Positions 1-12,179 are shown, numbered from the stretch's first letter. The stretch is DNA of 64,000 nucleotides from Siderastrea radians (GCA_964017195.1 OZ024892.1:16391871-16455870), one strand, 5' to 3'. Notes: generated by a model not told the origin, from the sequence alone. Made by a program: numbers and translations.

Positions 1-181
1 CGTAGATTTTTTTGACACTTTAGATATAGCCGCGTTTTAAGACGAAAGGGGTGACGTTTCGAAACTTTTGAGAGAAACTCTTCTGTGGGCGCTGCTCGAT
101 TTGATTTTACCCGTAAGGGTACCATTTTAGCAAGAAGTGACCTTTAATGTCAAGTTTTTCATAGCTTCTACTCAGATTGTG

Positions 182-248
182 GGGGCGCGGTGGTGTAGTA
201 GTTAGCGCGTTGGACTTCAGATCTAAAGGTTGGTGGTTCAGGTATATC
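182..248 (+). other. tRNA-like sequence, possible SINE head
   Basis: A GGGGGCG start, an A-box-like TAGTAGTTAGCGCGTTGG, an anticodon-arm-like TTGGACTTCAGATCTAA whose loop would expose TCA, and a B-box-like GGTGGTTC resemble a tRNA. The T-arm is degenerate and no acceptor end closes it, so a working tRNA gene is unlikely. Copy B (57410-57472) has the same sequence with a 5-base loss in the anticodon arm. It is best read as a tRNA-derived repeat or the promoter head of a SINE. Confidence 0.4.
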
Positions 249-778
249 CAGGTGTATAAACGTAAATAATAGCTTTATTTGCATGACCATGTGTAGTGAC
301 AGTACTGCAAAAGCAAAGTTATGATTAGATTTTTCTAATATTAGATTGCTATCGGTGTATTTGGTTAAAGACCTGTTTTCTCAAAGTTGAATACTTGGGA
401 CATTTTAGGAGTAAGTGAATTTCGTCCTCTGTATCATTTGGTTTGCATATCGGGCGTAATCTATTTTCCTTAGATATTTTTTTACATCTATCGACCTAAC
501 TCGATCCTAAGTTTGTGATTACCTATTCTTAATTCGATTGAAGCTTTCCTTTCATTTGCTATCGTTGTAAATTCTAGATAGCGCGAGGTAAGATATACTT
601 TCGTTTCAGAACATTAATAGTTGTACAATCTTAGTGCCATCTAAGACGTCAATATTAAAATTATTAAGTCCATATATGAGAATAAAACATTTTAATGTGA
701 ACAGAATAAAAAATACAATATTTTTGGATTTATCAAACGAGTTGATAAGGTAAACTGAACACCGTAAAGAGATCGAAA

Positions 779-812
779 GCTGACGTTTCGAGCGTTAGCC
801 CTTCGTAAGAGC
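779..812 (-). ncRNA. Degenerate hammerhead-ribozyme-like motif
   Basis: On the minus strand a GCT/AGC stem I encloses CTTACGA, a GGGC-TAAC-GCTC stem-loop, GAAA and CGTC. A type I hammerhead needs CTGANGA; here the G is changed to T, so it is probably dead. The two-base CG between GAAA and the cleavage triplet matches the very short stem III of ribozymes reported in Penelope-like and other retroelements. A poly-C run follows at once. Confidence 0.35.
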
Positions 813-1087
813 CCCCCCCCCCCCCTCTCTTTTCGTTTGCGTTTACAGGTGCAATATAACACATGAATAGCAAGCATTAAACAATATTAATTATGAAGTG
901 GGAAAAAGACAACGAATGATCATTCATGAAACAAATCGCAAATCGCAAATCTTGTATGTTGAAGTTAATTCTGATTACCCTCGTTCTTGGTGTGTTTTTG
1001 CGCTTTTCGTGAACTAATTTCGACGTTTGTAGACCCATTTGGCGCCGCCTCACATGTAGTGGTGTCTAACTTAGTCCTGTAATCGGC

Positions 1088-1396
1088 CTAAACTGGGCCC
1101 CCTTCTGCGTCGTCATCGAACTCGCTTGCTAATGGGTAGACTGAAGCTGATGTGACGCTCATAACCAATTTGCTCACTTGTCTGGGAGTGGCGGAAACCA
1201 GAACCCTGGTTTTCCTTGATTCAGGACGTTGCGCATCGTGGGCTGTTTTGGACTGTATTTTCAGTCGTTTCCAGTATCGCTGAATGTGATTAAGATAACG
1301 TTTCATTCCGCTCCTATTTTGTGCGTTGAATTCGTTTACGAGTTCGTCCCAAGCCTTTGTCTTTTTTGTCAGTGTAGCGCAAACAAGTAACTCCAC
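1088..1396 (-). pseudogene. Myb/SANT-like DNA-binding fragment, copy A
   Basis: The minus-strand frame includes KTKAWDELVNEFNAQ, then a basic, aromatic stretch (RYLNHIQRYWKRLKIQSK). This resembles the Myb/SANT-like domain found in transposon-derived DNA-binding proteins (NAIF1/MSANTD type). The N-terminal helix appears lost to a frame break: the bases upstream give a different open frame with its own ATG. It lies antisense to the Penelope-like element. No transposase is visible beside it, so an isolated relic is most likely. Confidence 0.4.
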
Positions 1397-1559
1397 AGAT
1401 AATACATTTACTGATTAATCGTTGTTTAGACATTTTAGACATTGTTTAACCCTCGTCAATAAAAACCATGGTTCGTTCGCGTTTCAGTGACATATGTTGG
1501 TCATGGTGACTACTAAACCGAAGATCATCCTTTTTCACAGGTTATAATTAACTTAGATT

Positions 1560-2885
1560 TAGATTTTTATAGTTTACAACCTGGCCAAATTTTTAAGCAA
1601 TATCCCATCCGATTTCATCGACTCCATCCCATTTGTTAAGGAAATCAATAATCTGTCAATGCAGGACAACTTTATGGTTTCCTTTGATGTTAAAAGTCTT
1701 TCCATCAATCTCCCTTTAAATGGAGGTATTGATCTGGCCGTTAAACACATTTCTGAGGGTAATCCGGGACTAAACGTAGTAAAAATGAGCTTGAGAGGCT
1801 TTTCGGTTTTGCTACCAATAAAACCCACTTTACGTTTAGGGCAATTTCTACGACCAGGTGGATGGCGTAGCTATGGGTTCCCCCCTTCGCCCCTGTTCTC
1901 GCCAATCTCTTCGTGGGGCACCATGAAAAGATATGGTTGAAGCAGTACGGGGATTCAGAGGTATTATTTTACCGTCGTACGTTGGCTCTCTCTATGTTCA
2001 CTCTGAACATGATGCCACCATTTTCTTTCATTTCATCAATGACTAACACCCCAACATACACTTCACAATGGAGAGGGAGACTGACCATGTTCTACCTTTC
2101 CTAGACTGATGTTCTAATCAACAGCACCGACCCACACCTCACTGTCACCACCATTTACCGGAAAAAAAAACATTCACAGGCCTGCTCACCAGTTAACTTA
2201 GTTTCTCCCCCTTTACCTACAAAATGGAATTACTCAAAACCCTGATTGATAGGACTTTTAAGATAAACAACATTTGGACGGGTTTCCATGATGACCTACA
2301 AAAAATGTCTGTCATTTTACAGAAGAACCTATTCCCTGACAACCTTATCAACAAATGCATTTCTCAATTTATTTTAAAGTCAGTTAAGGGAAGTAAAACA
2401 CAACCCCATTCAGGAGTCAAACCTCAGGACACACCTGAATTCCATTACAAAATCCCTTACATTGGCCACTCCTCGGTTATTGCACAAAATAAGATACGCA
2501 AACTCGCTAATCGGTTTTGTAAACCCATTGATGTCAAACTAGTTTTCACTACTTTCAAAATTAAGAATTTATTCAACTTGAAAGATGTTTTCCCCGAAGG
2601 GCTTCGCACGCGTGTGGTACGCGTGTAATGCTTGTTATGTTGATGAAACCAGGCGACATTTCTCCACACGTGAGCGCTAGCACTTATTTTCGGACAAATC
2701 TTCTCAGGTATTTAGGCATCTGCAGTGTTCAGAGTCTTGTCGAACATCAAGTTCACCGGATTGAGATCCTGGACTCTGCGGCTACTAATTTTCAGGTTGA
2801 ACTTAAAGAATCTATGTATATAAAATGGAAGAAACCCGACCTTGATCAACAAGTGAAACACATAAACCTGAAACTTTCCTTGTAA
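1560..2885 (+). mobile_element. Penelope-like retroelement remnant, copy A
   Basis: Conceptual translation across several frame breaks shows a Penelope-like reverse transcriptase followed by a GIY-YIG endonuclease. The RT shows SFDVKSL, then FYDQVDGVAMG, then a YVDD-equivalent box. That is followed by YFSFTPFTYK-type and NNIWTGFHDDLQK motifs (2224-2628) and by CYVGETRRHFSTRVREH (about 2625-2690), the GIY-YIG core. The catalytic box in copy B reads YVDS rather than YVDD, and this copy is disrupted there. Stops at about 1940 and 2104 and a frameshift near 2625 make it dead. An intact host gene is excluded by these breaks and by the second copy. Confidence 0.85.
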
Positions 2886-5250
2886 GTCCCTCTACGTCAT
2901 ATATTTAAACTTTTATGTACACAATATTGTAAAAGCAATGTAACGAATTGATTGTTATCGTGCGTGATAAATTCAATGGTGATTTCAAAATATGCTGCAA
3001 TGATGATGACGGATGTACCTTCAAAACATGTCTGGAAAACCAGTTGAGCTGTTTTTGCTCCTTTTAATAACAGGCTCTTCAAGTGCTGGACCTAATGCCA
3101 ATTTGCTGGCATGAGTTTATTAACCGCGGTCTCAACCTTGTTCAACTAATCGACCCAAACATGTAGCATCCCAGCAGTAATTATTTTTGACGCGCGTGCA
3201 GCATTAAGCAAAACTAGTTGAAGGGTAATCAATATAAATCAAGAACCTTGGTTGGCTTTAAAAATATCCACGGATATTTGTCCTTGGACACTATGAGCAG
3301 ATTATTTAAACGAAGCCTATGTTAGACCTGATGTAAAGCTAATTCAAGCGAGATTTAGACGACCACTCTAATTTGCCATGGCTAAGCAGGATCCATATGG
3401 TATCAGTGAACGCCAATGAGCCGAAGTTTACGAAGACCTGGCTTAGATGTCGTCTTACAAGGTGGCCACTGTTTTAATCATCATCCGTCCTTGCTACTCC
3501 CGAGAGAAGGCTGTTGTTTTGCCATCGGTTTCTTTCATTGTTGCGCTGAATATTTTCAAAAATGTTTACTTGATTTTACTACGGGAAAAAACAAATGGGA
3601 TCAAACATCACCTAAAACAACTCAGGGATGCAGGGGACGCACAAAAGTTAAGTCCAACGGGCAAGGAAAGAAAATAAACGGTGTATAAGAGCGTTAAACA
3701 ACGTGTAAATCTACGTTCATTAGTTAAGAGCGTTAAACACCGTGTAAATCTACATTAGTTACACTTCGGTTCGGAGCACGACTTTCTTAACTCTTTATTT
3801 GCCCTGTAGAGAAAATTGCTGCTGGTTCCACCATTCTTTCAGGCACCTTCCTCAAGCTCATCTATTGTTGATGAGTTTAACACTATTTTGTCCAAAAAGA
3901 GACTCTAAAAGCTTCCGAAAAATAGTTCAGGGTGTGTTCTTTAAAATGCCAGAGTAATACTTCGCGGGTGAAAAACTTGTGCCATTTTATCTCGATAATT
4001 TTACGTGTGCTTGAAAGTTTCCTAAAACATTTTGGGGGTACTTTTTACCGGTAAGCTGGCTGATGCCGGGGCAGTATTATTTATTTGAGCAAAGTTGTTT
4101 CATGGCTGACAGAACTAAACAGCCAGCGGGATGCATACGTATCAGTGAGAAATGCGTATTGACTTTGAAAAGTCTGTTGAGTCGCTACCAGGAGCAACTT
4201 AAATGGGTTTATTAAGGCAGCTATAGTTTCACAAGTACTCCTCTGGAACTTAATTAGCTTCCAAGGGAATACTACAAGAAGAGCGCTCGGTGAAAGTCGT
4301 GCGGAAGCCTTCTCTTTGAAGAAAAATAAGTCAACTTCACTGTTTGCTCAGCGGTCGGCATTGTGTTTTTGCCTTTATGTTTTCCCTTGTTGTTTTTCAT
4401 CTTTTGGCGAATTGCGCAGATAAAAGGTACTGTGTTTTAGGGGCCAATAAGTATGAAAGAGAGGTTTCAATTTCATATTTATAATCCACAAATGCACTCC
4501 AGATTCTTCAAATTAAAGAATGTTTAGAACGGTTAAGATAAATACACAGAATTACTCACGAGTGGAAAAATAAGTTTTATGAAAGCACGACCTTTCTCTC
4601 TCTTTTATAATGCTTTTGAAATGGAAGTCACTAAAGTTTTTTTAGATTTTTTTACATATAAAGACACCGTGTAGAGGACAACGTTGAGGCAAACCATACA
4701 AAGTTATAAACTGGCGGGACCACAGCGACAAGGCGTTGAGAGTTGCCGGATCTTAAGCAGACCTGGATCGGTAAAACATTTGAAGTAAAAAAATTCACGG
4801 AACGACTGATCCTTAAGGCAGTTAAAGAAAGACACAGAAGACGAAATACATAAAGTCAAAAATGTATGTAACAAAAAATTGCCCAGGCAATTTAACGTGA
4901 AACCGAAAGTTTCAGTCAGACACGCGCGAACAGTATTGTATTTCCGATCTTTTGCAGTAAAATAAAGTAATCACTCCTATTTTAAAGTTACATGTTGTCC
5001 TTTCCACATGTGGTGTTTTCTTTTAGCGGGAAGGAAATGTATCAAAGGCTTACATCTGATGAAAAACCTTTCCCTTTGTAATTGGTTCTTCAGAGATAAG
5101 AAAAAGTAAACAAATCCCGGTGAAGCAACTTCGTGGACGAAAAAAAAAAATGGCACCTAATAACCCGGCCGATGGTCTACAAAATCTTAAAAGAAAACCT
5201 TAACCTCCTTTCGGTCAGGAAAAATGTCAGTAGCTTTTATAAACTGCAGC
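2886..5250. other. Noncoding body of copy A
   Basis: No convincing gene. Two overlapping open frames at 3416-3688 are kept in copy B (61047-61329), but both copies are near-identical DNA, so their conservation is not evidence of coding. A short internal repeat (GAGCGTTAAACA..CGTGTAAATCTAC) occurs twice at 3690-3760. Confidence 0.5.
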
Positions 5251-5940
5251 GCAGCAACCGATGAAATGAAAACCGGGTCGACCAAACACTGAAGTAGTCC
5301 AGGCAGGCGAGTGGCCGATTGTGATATAAACGCCACTGAGCAATCTTTGTATCCGAACGAAAAAGAACAAATCGAAAACATAACGCGAAATTTCGACTTT
5401 CGATTACAGGTCAGTTCGCTTCAGCGCCCCCGATCCCGTGCTATTTGTCAATATCCGAACTTGGTGTAATTAAACCCAAAACAATAACCCGTTTAGATTA
5501 GAATGAGTTATATTTAGCTGTTGTAGATAAGCGACGTTTCCAGTTCATTCAAGCGAACAGCCAGTAGTCCGAGATGATTTGTCAAGTCTTGAAAGTTAAA
5601 TGACAGGATATTGAAACATTGTAAAAATCAAGGAAGACGGCATAAGAAAAAAAACATCTTTTATGCATATAGTTTGAAGCCCGACCAAAGCATAATAACA
5701 ATAAACAACATAAAGCGGATTCACATGACCAACCCAAACATTATCGCAAATTATTGTGGGACAATACGAAACAATTTGCGGCGCTGTACAGAACATTTTG
5801 GACCTTTTTAGAACACTTTTCGAAAGAATATCGCGCCCGAAAATAGCCGCGCAAAATTTTTGGGCCCAAAGAGTTTTCGGGTTTTTTGACAAACGAACAC
5901 CAGTCTATTCTTGAGAGTTCCGCTGTTAGGCTGGCCTATA

Positions 5941-5946
5941 TATCTA

Positions 5947-6009
<63 letters not shown>

Positions 6010-6011
6010 AG

Positions 6012-6059
<48 letters not shown>

Positions 6060-6061
6060 AT
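5941..6061. repeat. (CTAT)n tetranucleotide tract
   Basis: About 30 CTAT units with one GCTATC interruption near 6010. The apparent LSIY peptide here is an artefact of the repeat. Confidence 0.97.
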
Positions 6062-6063
6062 TT

Positions 6064-7445
6064 ATTAAAAACTGGACTAGGTATATTGAATTTCCACCAT
6101 TCTGATTGGCTGAACGGAGCCAGGCTATCAGCTCATATACCTGCTGTGACCAAATATGGACAATGAACACTCAACAACAAAATGAACAAAGTGAGCTGGA
6201 AGTTTTTTCCTCGCCAGCAACCCGGCGAGAAAAATAGACAAGAAAAATCACTTGGCAGCGCATTTGAATTAAGCAGAAATTCCAACAGCGTCACTAACAG
6301 CGTCGTCTAACACAGGTCAAAATTGTTTGAAGAAACTGTGCAGAAAAAGAAATTAGAAATTTGAGCATTGAGCGTTGTGTTTACAATTAATTTCTTTCAT
6401 CGATCGTCACGTCGATCATTAAAATTGAACAAACGGTAGGTTTTATCAGGAAGCCTTTCCACTTCAAAATATCAAGACAAGACAAAATAAAACACAGTGA
6501 AATGGGGCAGAGGCATTTAATAACAACTGCCACACATTCGTGACGATTCGGGTGTGAAAATCATGAAGCAGTCTAAACAAGTACTAAACAAACTACAGCT
6601 GCAAACTACCAAGAAGGCCGAAGGAAGGGCGAAAATTTTTTTCGGCTTTAACACACAAAATTGACACTGGTTTACCTGCACTCGTTGTAGCTCTGTGTTC
6701 CAACAGGTCCAAATGCTCAGATAGAAATCGGATGCCATGTAAACGGAGTTGAATCGCTTTTCCAGTTGTTTGAATGTTGTTTTTACCATTCCGTCCGCAA
6801 CCTCTAAACCGAGAACAACTGCATTTTGTGCTTTGCATTGAACAAACTATGATGGTGAATTCTAATGTTCCTCGCTACAGTAATCTTGCTTCTGAGCTGC
6901 ACAGAAATCACTTCTTCAAGTTCAAATTGGTTCTGTCTTCATTTCGATCAAACACGCACATGATGGCTCCGTTGTGCGAACAGATTACAAACTTGTTCTG
7001 TTTCAACTCCAGCAGCTAATATGGTGAAATTGTACAGCTTCAATCCGCTTTGAACGATGATTACAACAGTGTTTCGGGAAAAATCAAACATGTACCATAT
7101 TTCAGAGCCAATAATTAGAAGATTTTTTCCCAAACTTGTGCCACTTCGTTCACTTTCGAGCAGTTTTCATTGATTCATTCAGCTTTGCAATGAAACGCTG
7201 CAACGCTTCGCAAGGTTTTGGCGCCTTTTTCGTTCAGTCATGTGATCGATTCCTGCTCCCTTTTTATCCCTTTTCTCATTTTTCTCTTTCTTTCTTGATT
7301 TTTTTAACAAAAATAGTAGTTAAGTTTTTAATAAAACAATTATTCTACTCGGGCTTGCTGGATATCAAATGATTATAACCAACTCGGCGCTACGCGCCTC
7401 GTTGGTTATCTATCATTTCATATCCAGCGCGCCCTCGTAGAATAA
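6064..7445 (+). repeat. Dispersed repeat family, copy 1
   Basis: Matches 16513-17572 throughout, from TTAAAAACTGGACTAGG through CTGTGACCAAATATGG to a terminal hairpin region around ATCAAATG..AACCAACTCGGCG. The terminal part folds on itself: TTATTCTACTCGGGC pairs with GCCCTCGTAGAATAA (7339-7445). No long open frame. Probably a non-autonomous DNA element. Confidence 0.75.
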
Positions 7446-7483
7446 TTGTTAAATATATACATATATATACATAAATTTTTAGT

Positions 7484-7524
7484 CACCCTGAAGAAGAGTA
7501 CTGAATGTACTCGAAATATAGGTG
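7484..7524 (+). ncRNA. Hammerhead-ribozyme-like motif
   Basis: Stem I CACC (7484-7487) pairs with GGTG (7521-7524). The core CTGAAGA (7488-7494) fits CTGANGA. Stem II GAGTAC/GTACTC (7496-7501/7507-7512) is perfect with a 5-base loop, and GAAA follows at 7513-7516. Then comes TATA, whose last two bases fit the UH cleavage site. Stem III is almost absent, as in the short-stem-III hammerheads described in Penelope-like retroelements, which are thought to act as dimers. All core positions are intact; activity is an inference. Confidence 0.5.
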
Positions 7525-7612
7525 TTAAACAAAAAAAAGTTAGAGTTTGTCTTCATTTGTGTTAAATTTATATACATATATATATATCCCATATATATAT
7601 CCCAATATGTAA

Positions 7613-7639
7613 CTGATGAAGGTCTAAGACCGAAACGTT
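7613..7639 (+). ncRNA. Hammerhead-like core without clear stem I
   Basis: CTGATGA, a GGTC-TAA-GACC hairpin, GAAA and CGTT follow in hammerhead order. The flanks give only two A-T pairs for stem I, so it may be a decayed copy. It lies about 120 bp after the better motif at 7484. Confidence 0.35.
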
Positions 7640-7800
7640 TTTATTTTTTATTAAATTTTTTAACTTTTTAATCGTCAGAAGTTGTCCGTCCTCGCTTTCC
7701 TTCAACGAGTTTTAATTCCATGCAGTGAGGCTTGGACTGTGAATCTTTGATCCTCCTGACGCAGTGGCATTCTTTGTTGGCCTGAGGCAACCATTAACTG

Positions 7801-7840
7801 TTTTTTTATATATATATCTATATATATATATATATATTAC
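7801..7840. repeat. (TA)n-rich tract
   Basis: Alternating TA with minor interruptions; a similar tract lies at 7570-7605. Confidence 0.85.
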
Positions 7841-10193
7841 CTCACGTTATTAGTATTTGGGAGAATGTTTCGCTTTCCCAGCGAGAATAAATTGATAATT
7901 TCAGATAATTGTATTGATTTACAATCAAAACTTAGACTTTCGCTACCTGTGGATTAACTCATGTGCATAACTCATTGAACAATTTCGTAGTTCTCTTTAT
8001 GTTATCGCAAATAAATGCATATTGTTGTGTGGGTGGATGGAACCCAAACTTAGTAAGCAATAAATTAAAGGTCTTTACACATCAAGCCCTTGTACATGTT
8101 GGTCCTACCAGTATACCTTATAGATTATTTTTTACTTCAACTTCTTTAATTTACGCAATTGATATTTCAGAAACATACAAGCGTGCGCAGAAGCAAATTT
8201 TGTCGGATTTAAGACTCTTTCAATATTCCGACACATGTTGGATCGAAAATTCATTTCATATTCAAAGACCGCTAAAAATGTGGAAGTATTTGGCTGTGTT
8301 AGCCAGTATTAATCCCAATATCGGTTACCCACAATCGATCATTTAGTACCGTCATAACAAATATCTAGTATACAGCAACTGAAGAGTGATTGTGAATAGG
8401 CTAGTATATTCCTAAAATGGTAACCAACCAAATATCCTTCAATTATATTTTGAAAAGCAAATTTCTTGTAACTACAAAACTGTCGGCAAGTAAGAAAAAG
8501 TAATAAATATAAAGTGCGTTGCCAACTGGGAAAGGTCAGTAGACAATGCCATTTTAAAAAGGGACAATTTATCTCCTTAACAGCAATTTAGGTATTGTTA
8601 TGTAAAGCATCATAAAAAATGGGATTTCGATTGGTTTCAATGTTCACTGACGACAACGACAAAGATGCACCAAGAAAGTTCGCTACAATGTCTTTTGTCG
8701 TCAGGTCCATGTTTTAAAACCAAATTTTTTGCACAGAAGGCAAGCTGTGATTTTGCTTCTACTATACCAAATAGTCGACATATGAATAAACGGGTTCTTT
8801 TCATTGTTTTCCGAGCAACAATTCTTGCCACAGCAACGACAGCGTGTAACCCTTTTTGTTTAACGCTGCCGAATATATCAAAAATCTTGTCAAACAATTT
8901 ACGAAAAACTTCTTAATTTAAAAAGCAATTATAACCGTCATTTTTACCATTTTTGTTGTGTCCTTTAAAATCTTAAATTAAATAAAACGAAATGTCTGTT
9001 TTTTTATCTCGTGATTGCCGTAGCAACCACGAGAGTTTGTGGGCAGTTGGCGCCAGCCACGTCAGCACATTCCTGAGGTTATTTCCGTGTCGGTGTGTGT
9101 TCGTTGATGTTCGACAGATCTTTGCTATTCCCAACAAAGGAACGTCTGTAACATCGGGCTGTTTCGAAATGGACTTAAGAGATGTTGTCAGAGAAAACCT
9201 GGCAAAATCCAAAAAACCTCAACGGAAGGGGTCAACAAAAGTACTTCATGCTAACACTGGACTCTTAAGGACGAATATCGTAGAGATAGCTCTTTATCTG
9301 TTCTAGCTTTGGAGATACAGCCCTCACTTTCTATGACCCTCGTGGGAATCATTTTTACACTAATAAGTTTAGCCAAGTTTCTAAAGTTGGTGAGACCCTT
9401 AGAATTAATTAAATGAAGTTCCATTTTTTTTTGGTACAAACCAACACAGACGTATTTGTTAATGCCTTGAAGAGCGGCAAATAGTAACCAAATGCCAGTA
9501 TATAGCTTTACGTTTTGAGACCCATATATTTCGTATCTGCAAAAAAGTGCGAAATAGGCCATTTTTTAGTTGATCTACAACAGACAACCATAGCTTGAAA
9601 AAATTGTGCTAGCAAAAAGACACCTTCACCCTTTCCCTCTTTCAAAATCAATGAGGATATTTTTGGGTCACTGAAACAGCAAGATGAAGGAATACTCAAA
9701 TTTCTCCAAGGTATTCGATTTTGGCGTCAACAACACTCGAATCGGTCTATGCTTTGTATTAACTCATACTGAAACTCGTCTCGGTTAATCCACAGTAGAA
9801 TATAGTCCAGGTGTTAACAAAAGTTCCAAGACTGTGCAAAATGTTCTTGCGTTCTTTTAAAGCGATAAAAAGGATGAACTGAATGCTCATTCAAGAAAAT
9901 AAACAGAACGACGCCATCTTGAATATTTTATTAAAATAAGAAAACCGGCTCAGCGGTAACCCAATTTTTGTATATATGCATTTGGCAGCGAGATATCTCG
10001 GAATAAAGTTAATTTATTGTTCGTTGGCGCTGTGATATCTTTATGGTTTGATTTAACCCATGTTTTGGACAAGTACAAAGTTTGAAATATCAGACGTTTA
10101 CTAGACTAACCTGCCTTTCTTTTGGGGGGGGGGGGGAACCGAAAAAAATATTATAAAATTAAAATGAGCGCGCTAACTACCGATGAGGTGGAC

Positions 10194-11147
10194 GGAAAAC
10201 AATCTCTCATACATTTTCTTAGATGAGAAACCACAAGCACATGATGTAGTGCGTGGTAAAGTACGGTGGAAGTAGCAAGGAGTGAAAGGCCTACAAAACT
10301 TCTAACGATGGAAACATTTTTCCAATGTGGCCTCTTCAGATATTTTTGCCCTGTCATTTAAGAATTGTTCCTTTTTAAAGGAAAGAAGAGATGCTTCTTT
10401 CAATATTGGCGGCAGAAATGGCTGGTTCTGTATCAAGTGCCAAGCCTAAAACGAGTGTTAGGTTTGGTGCTGTTGGTTGATATATATTGTGTTACCAAAG
10501 GCAAGACTTGTTTTGCACCGTCGTTTTTTGTTGAAGTGAAGATGTACGTATCCTGTGAATTTAATAGCTGATAAAGGTCGTCCAATCAGATTCTTTGGGT
10601 ACCCTCTAGTAAGAAGTCGTGATTTAAATTAAAGCCAAGCCGGTTTGTTCGTAGGACTCTTAAGGCCTCGTCCTTCTGAATAATCCTTTTCTGACACCCT
10701 GTGGTTAACTAGAGGAGTAATGTACATATTGAAAGGTATCCAGTCGGCTTGAAATGCTTTTTTTTAATATCCAGGTTTGGATTGGTCATGAATTCGCTCG
10801 CCTTTGTTTACAACTATATTCAGTATCTAAAAGTTCAGCTGTAAACTTGATTGTAGGGTAATGTGAGTTTGCTTCTTCGATGAACTTTTTCTTTATCAGA
10901 TTTACTAATACCCACAGAGAAAGAATATCGTCAATATGACAGCGTTTCTAAACCGTGGTTTTACGACCCTTCCACCACGAATTGCCCCTCTATCTCCCAT
11001 TTCTCGAAAGAAGGAGTTCTAAGATGTTGCCCGAGACAAAGCATTTACTTACAAATATGATGTAAAATGTTGATGTTTTTACTCGGGTTAGTCAGTCTGT
11101 GGCACAATCTAAATTTTTGGAAGTTCGTAGGTAGCCCAGTCTCCGTA
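10194..11147 (+). repeat. Right part of duplicated segment, copy A
   Basis: Matches 63038-64000 closely. It contains a 200-base open frame at 10365-10571 that also exists in copy B (63167-63424, with small indels); I do not recognise the peptide and do not call it a gene. How far the match continues past 11147 cannot be told, because copy B is cut by the window end. Confidence 0.85.
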
Positions 11148-11397
11148 CAGTGGGCCCAGTATTCAACTATGGCAATACGTTTGTTATCCATAAAATATTT
11201 CATCAACCAAGTGACACATTCTTATCTCAGTAGAATCATTTTAGTAGTTAAGTGTTCGATTTGGAATTTTAGAGGGTCTTAACAGCACCGAATGCGAGCA
11301 TGTAATTATCATCAAAGTGATGCAAACAAACACACGGAAAGTTATTTTCCTCGAATAATAACTAAGGCCATTTAACATGATAAAGGACAGTTCAAGT

Positions 11398-12062
11398 AGT
11401 AAAAAAAAATATTTTTGAAACTTGTACGATAATTTTGTACATCAGCAAAATTTGGACGGAATCGGAGTACCCGATAACTTGGAACTTGTGAAGATTTGTA
11501 ACACCCACTGCTCTAAATTCAAATTCAAATGTATGATTGTAGCTTAAAAGCTCTTTTTACTATCCTCACACCAAATATCTTGATTTTTCCTCGAAGATAT
11601 TGCACGTAACAGACCCTTGGCTGAACAACATTAACTCCACATTAATTGCTCAGTGAAAAGCGTCAAATTTGAGCCTCAAAGTTTTACTTAGCTGAACCAA
11701 AGGACGCCGTTTTAAGAACAGTAAAAGTAATAAAATAAATCTATGAAACGTATACCATAATTTTGTACATCAGCAAAAATCTGGTCAGAATCGAAGCACC
11801 CTATAACTTGGAACTTAGCGAAGATTTCTAAAACCTGCTATTTTAAATTCAAATTGCAATTGAAATGTATGATTTTAGCTTACAGGCTTTTTCTACTATC
11901 TTCACCCCAAATATCCTGTTTTTTTCCTTTAAGATATTGCATGTAACAGACTATAAGTTGAACGACATTAAATGCGCAGCGAGAGGCGTCGAAATTGTCC
12001 CTCGAAGTGTTACTTACCTGAATAGAAAGGCGCATTTCCAAGTCAAAATTGAGCCTATAGTC
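11398..12062. repeat. Tandem duplication of a ~330-bp unit
   Basis: Unit 1 (about 11398-11720) and unit 2 (about 11721-12062) share TAATTTTGTACATCAGCAAAA, GAACTT..GAAGATTT, AAATGTATGATT and AAGATATTGCA in the same order. They differ at many sites, so the duplication is old. The open frame in unit 2 is not seen in unit 1. Confidence 0.8.
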
Positions 12063-12179
12063 CGCTAAAACAATCAATCTAAAGTTGAACTAAATGGCTT
12101 CTCAGTTCGGAATATACGGTTTTCCAAAACGCAACAGTGCTACAAAAAATTTGAGTGAAGGTTTTATTGGTCGATTACT

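Larger units (their letters stand above)
1..5250 (+). repeat. Left part of duplicated segment, copy A
   Basis: This stretch aligns almost base for base with 57229-63040, and the similarity runs through noncoding DNA. Large differences: copy A has about 930 extra bases (about 247-1175), where copy B joins directly; copy B has a 1257-bp transposon (58593-59849) and about 210 extra bases (61421-61630). Copy A then diverges at about 5250, and matching resumes at 10194. The similarity starts at base 1, so the true left end lies outside the window. It could be a segmental duplication, or two haplotypes left unmerged in an assembly. Confidence 0.9.
5250..10194. other. 5-kb segment present only in copy A
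   Basis: Copy B lacks this whole segment; the ends share AAAC. It contains the (CTAT)n tract, a dispersed repeat (6064-7445), hammerhead-like motifs near 7.5 kb and AT-rich DNA. From 7650 to 10130 I find no coding sequence I can support. The open frames at 7963-8346 and 8992-9306 lack recognisable domains. Confidence 0.6.

Noticed and set aside
182..248. A functional tRNA with anticodon TCA
   Set aside because: No closing acceptor stem and a poor T-arm; both copies look like tRNA-derived repeat.
3416..3688. Open frames shared between copies A and B
   Set aside because: The whole region is duplicated DNA, so sharing is not evidence of coding; two frames are equally conserved.
5911..6105. Open frame rich in Leu-Ser-Ile-Tyr
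   Set aside because: Translation of the CTAT tetranucleotide tract.
8992..9306. 104-codon open frame on the + strand
   Set aside because: No domain, no splice context or neighbouring exons; frames of this length are expected by chance.
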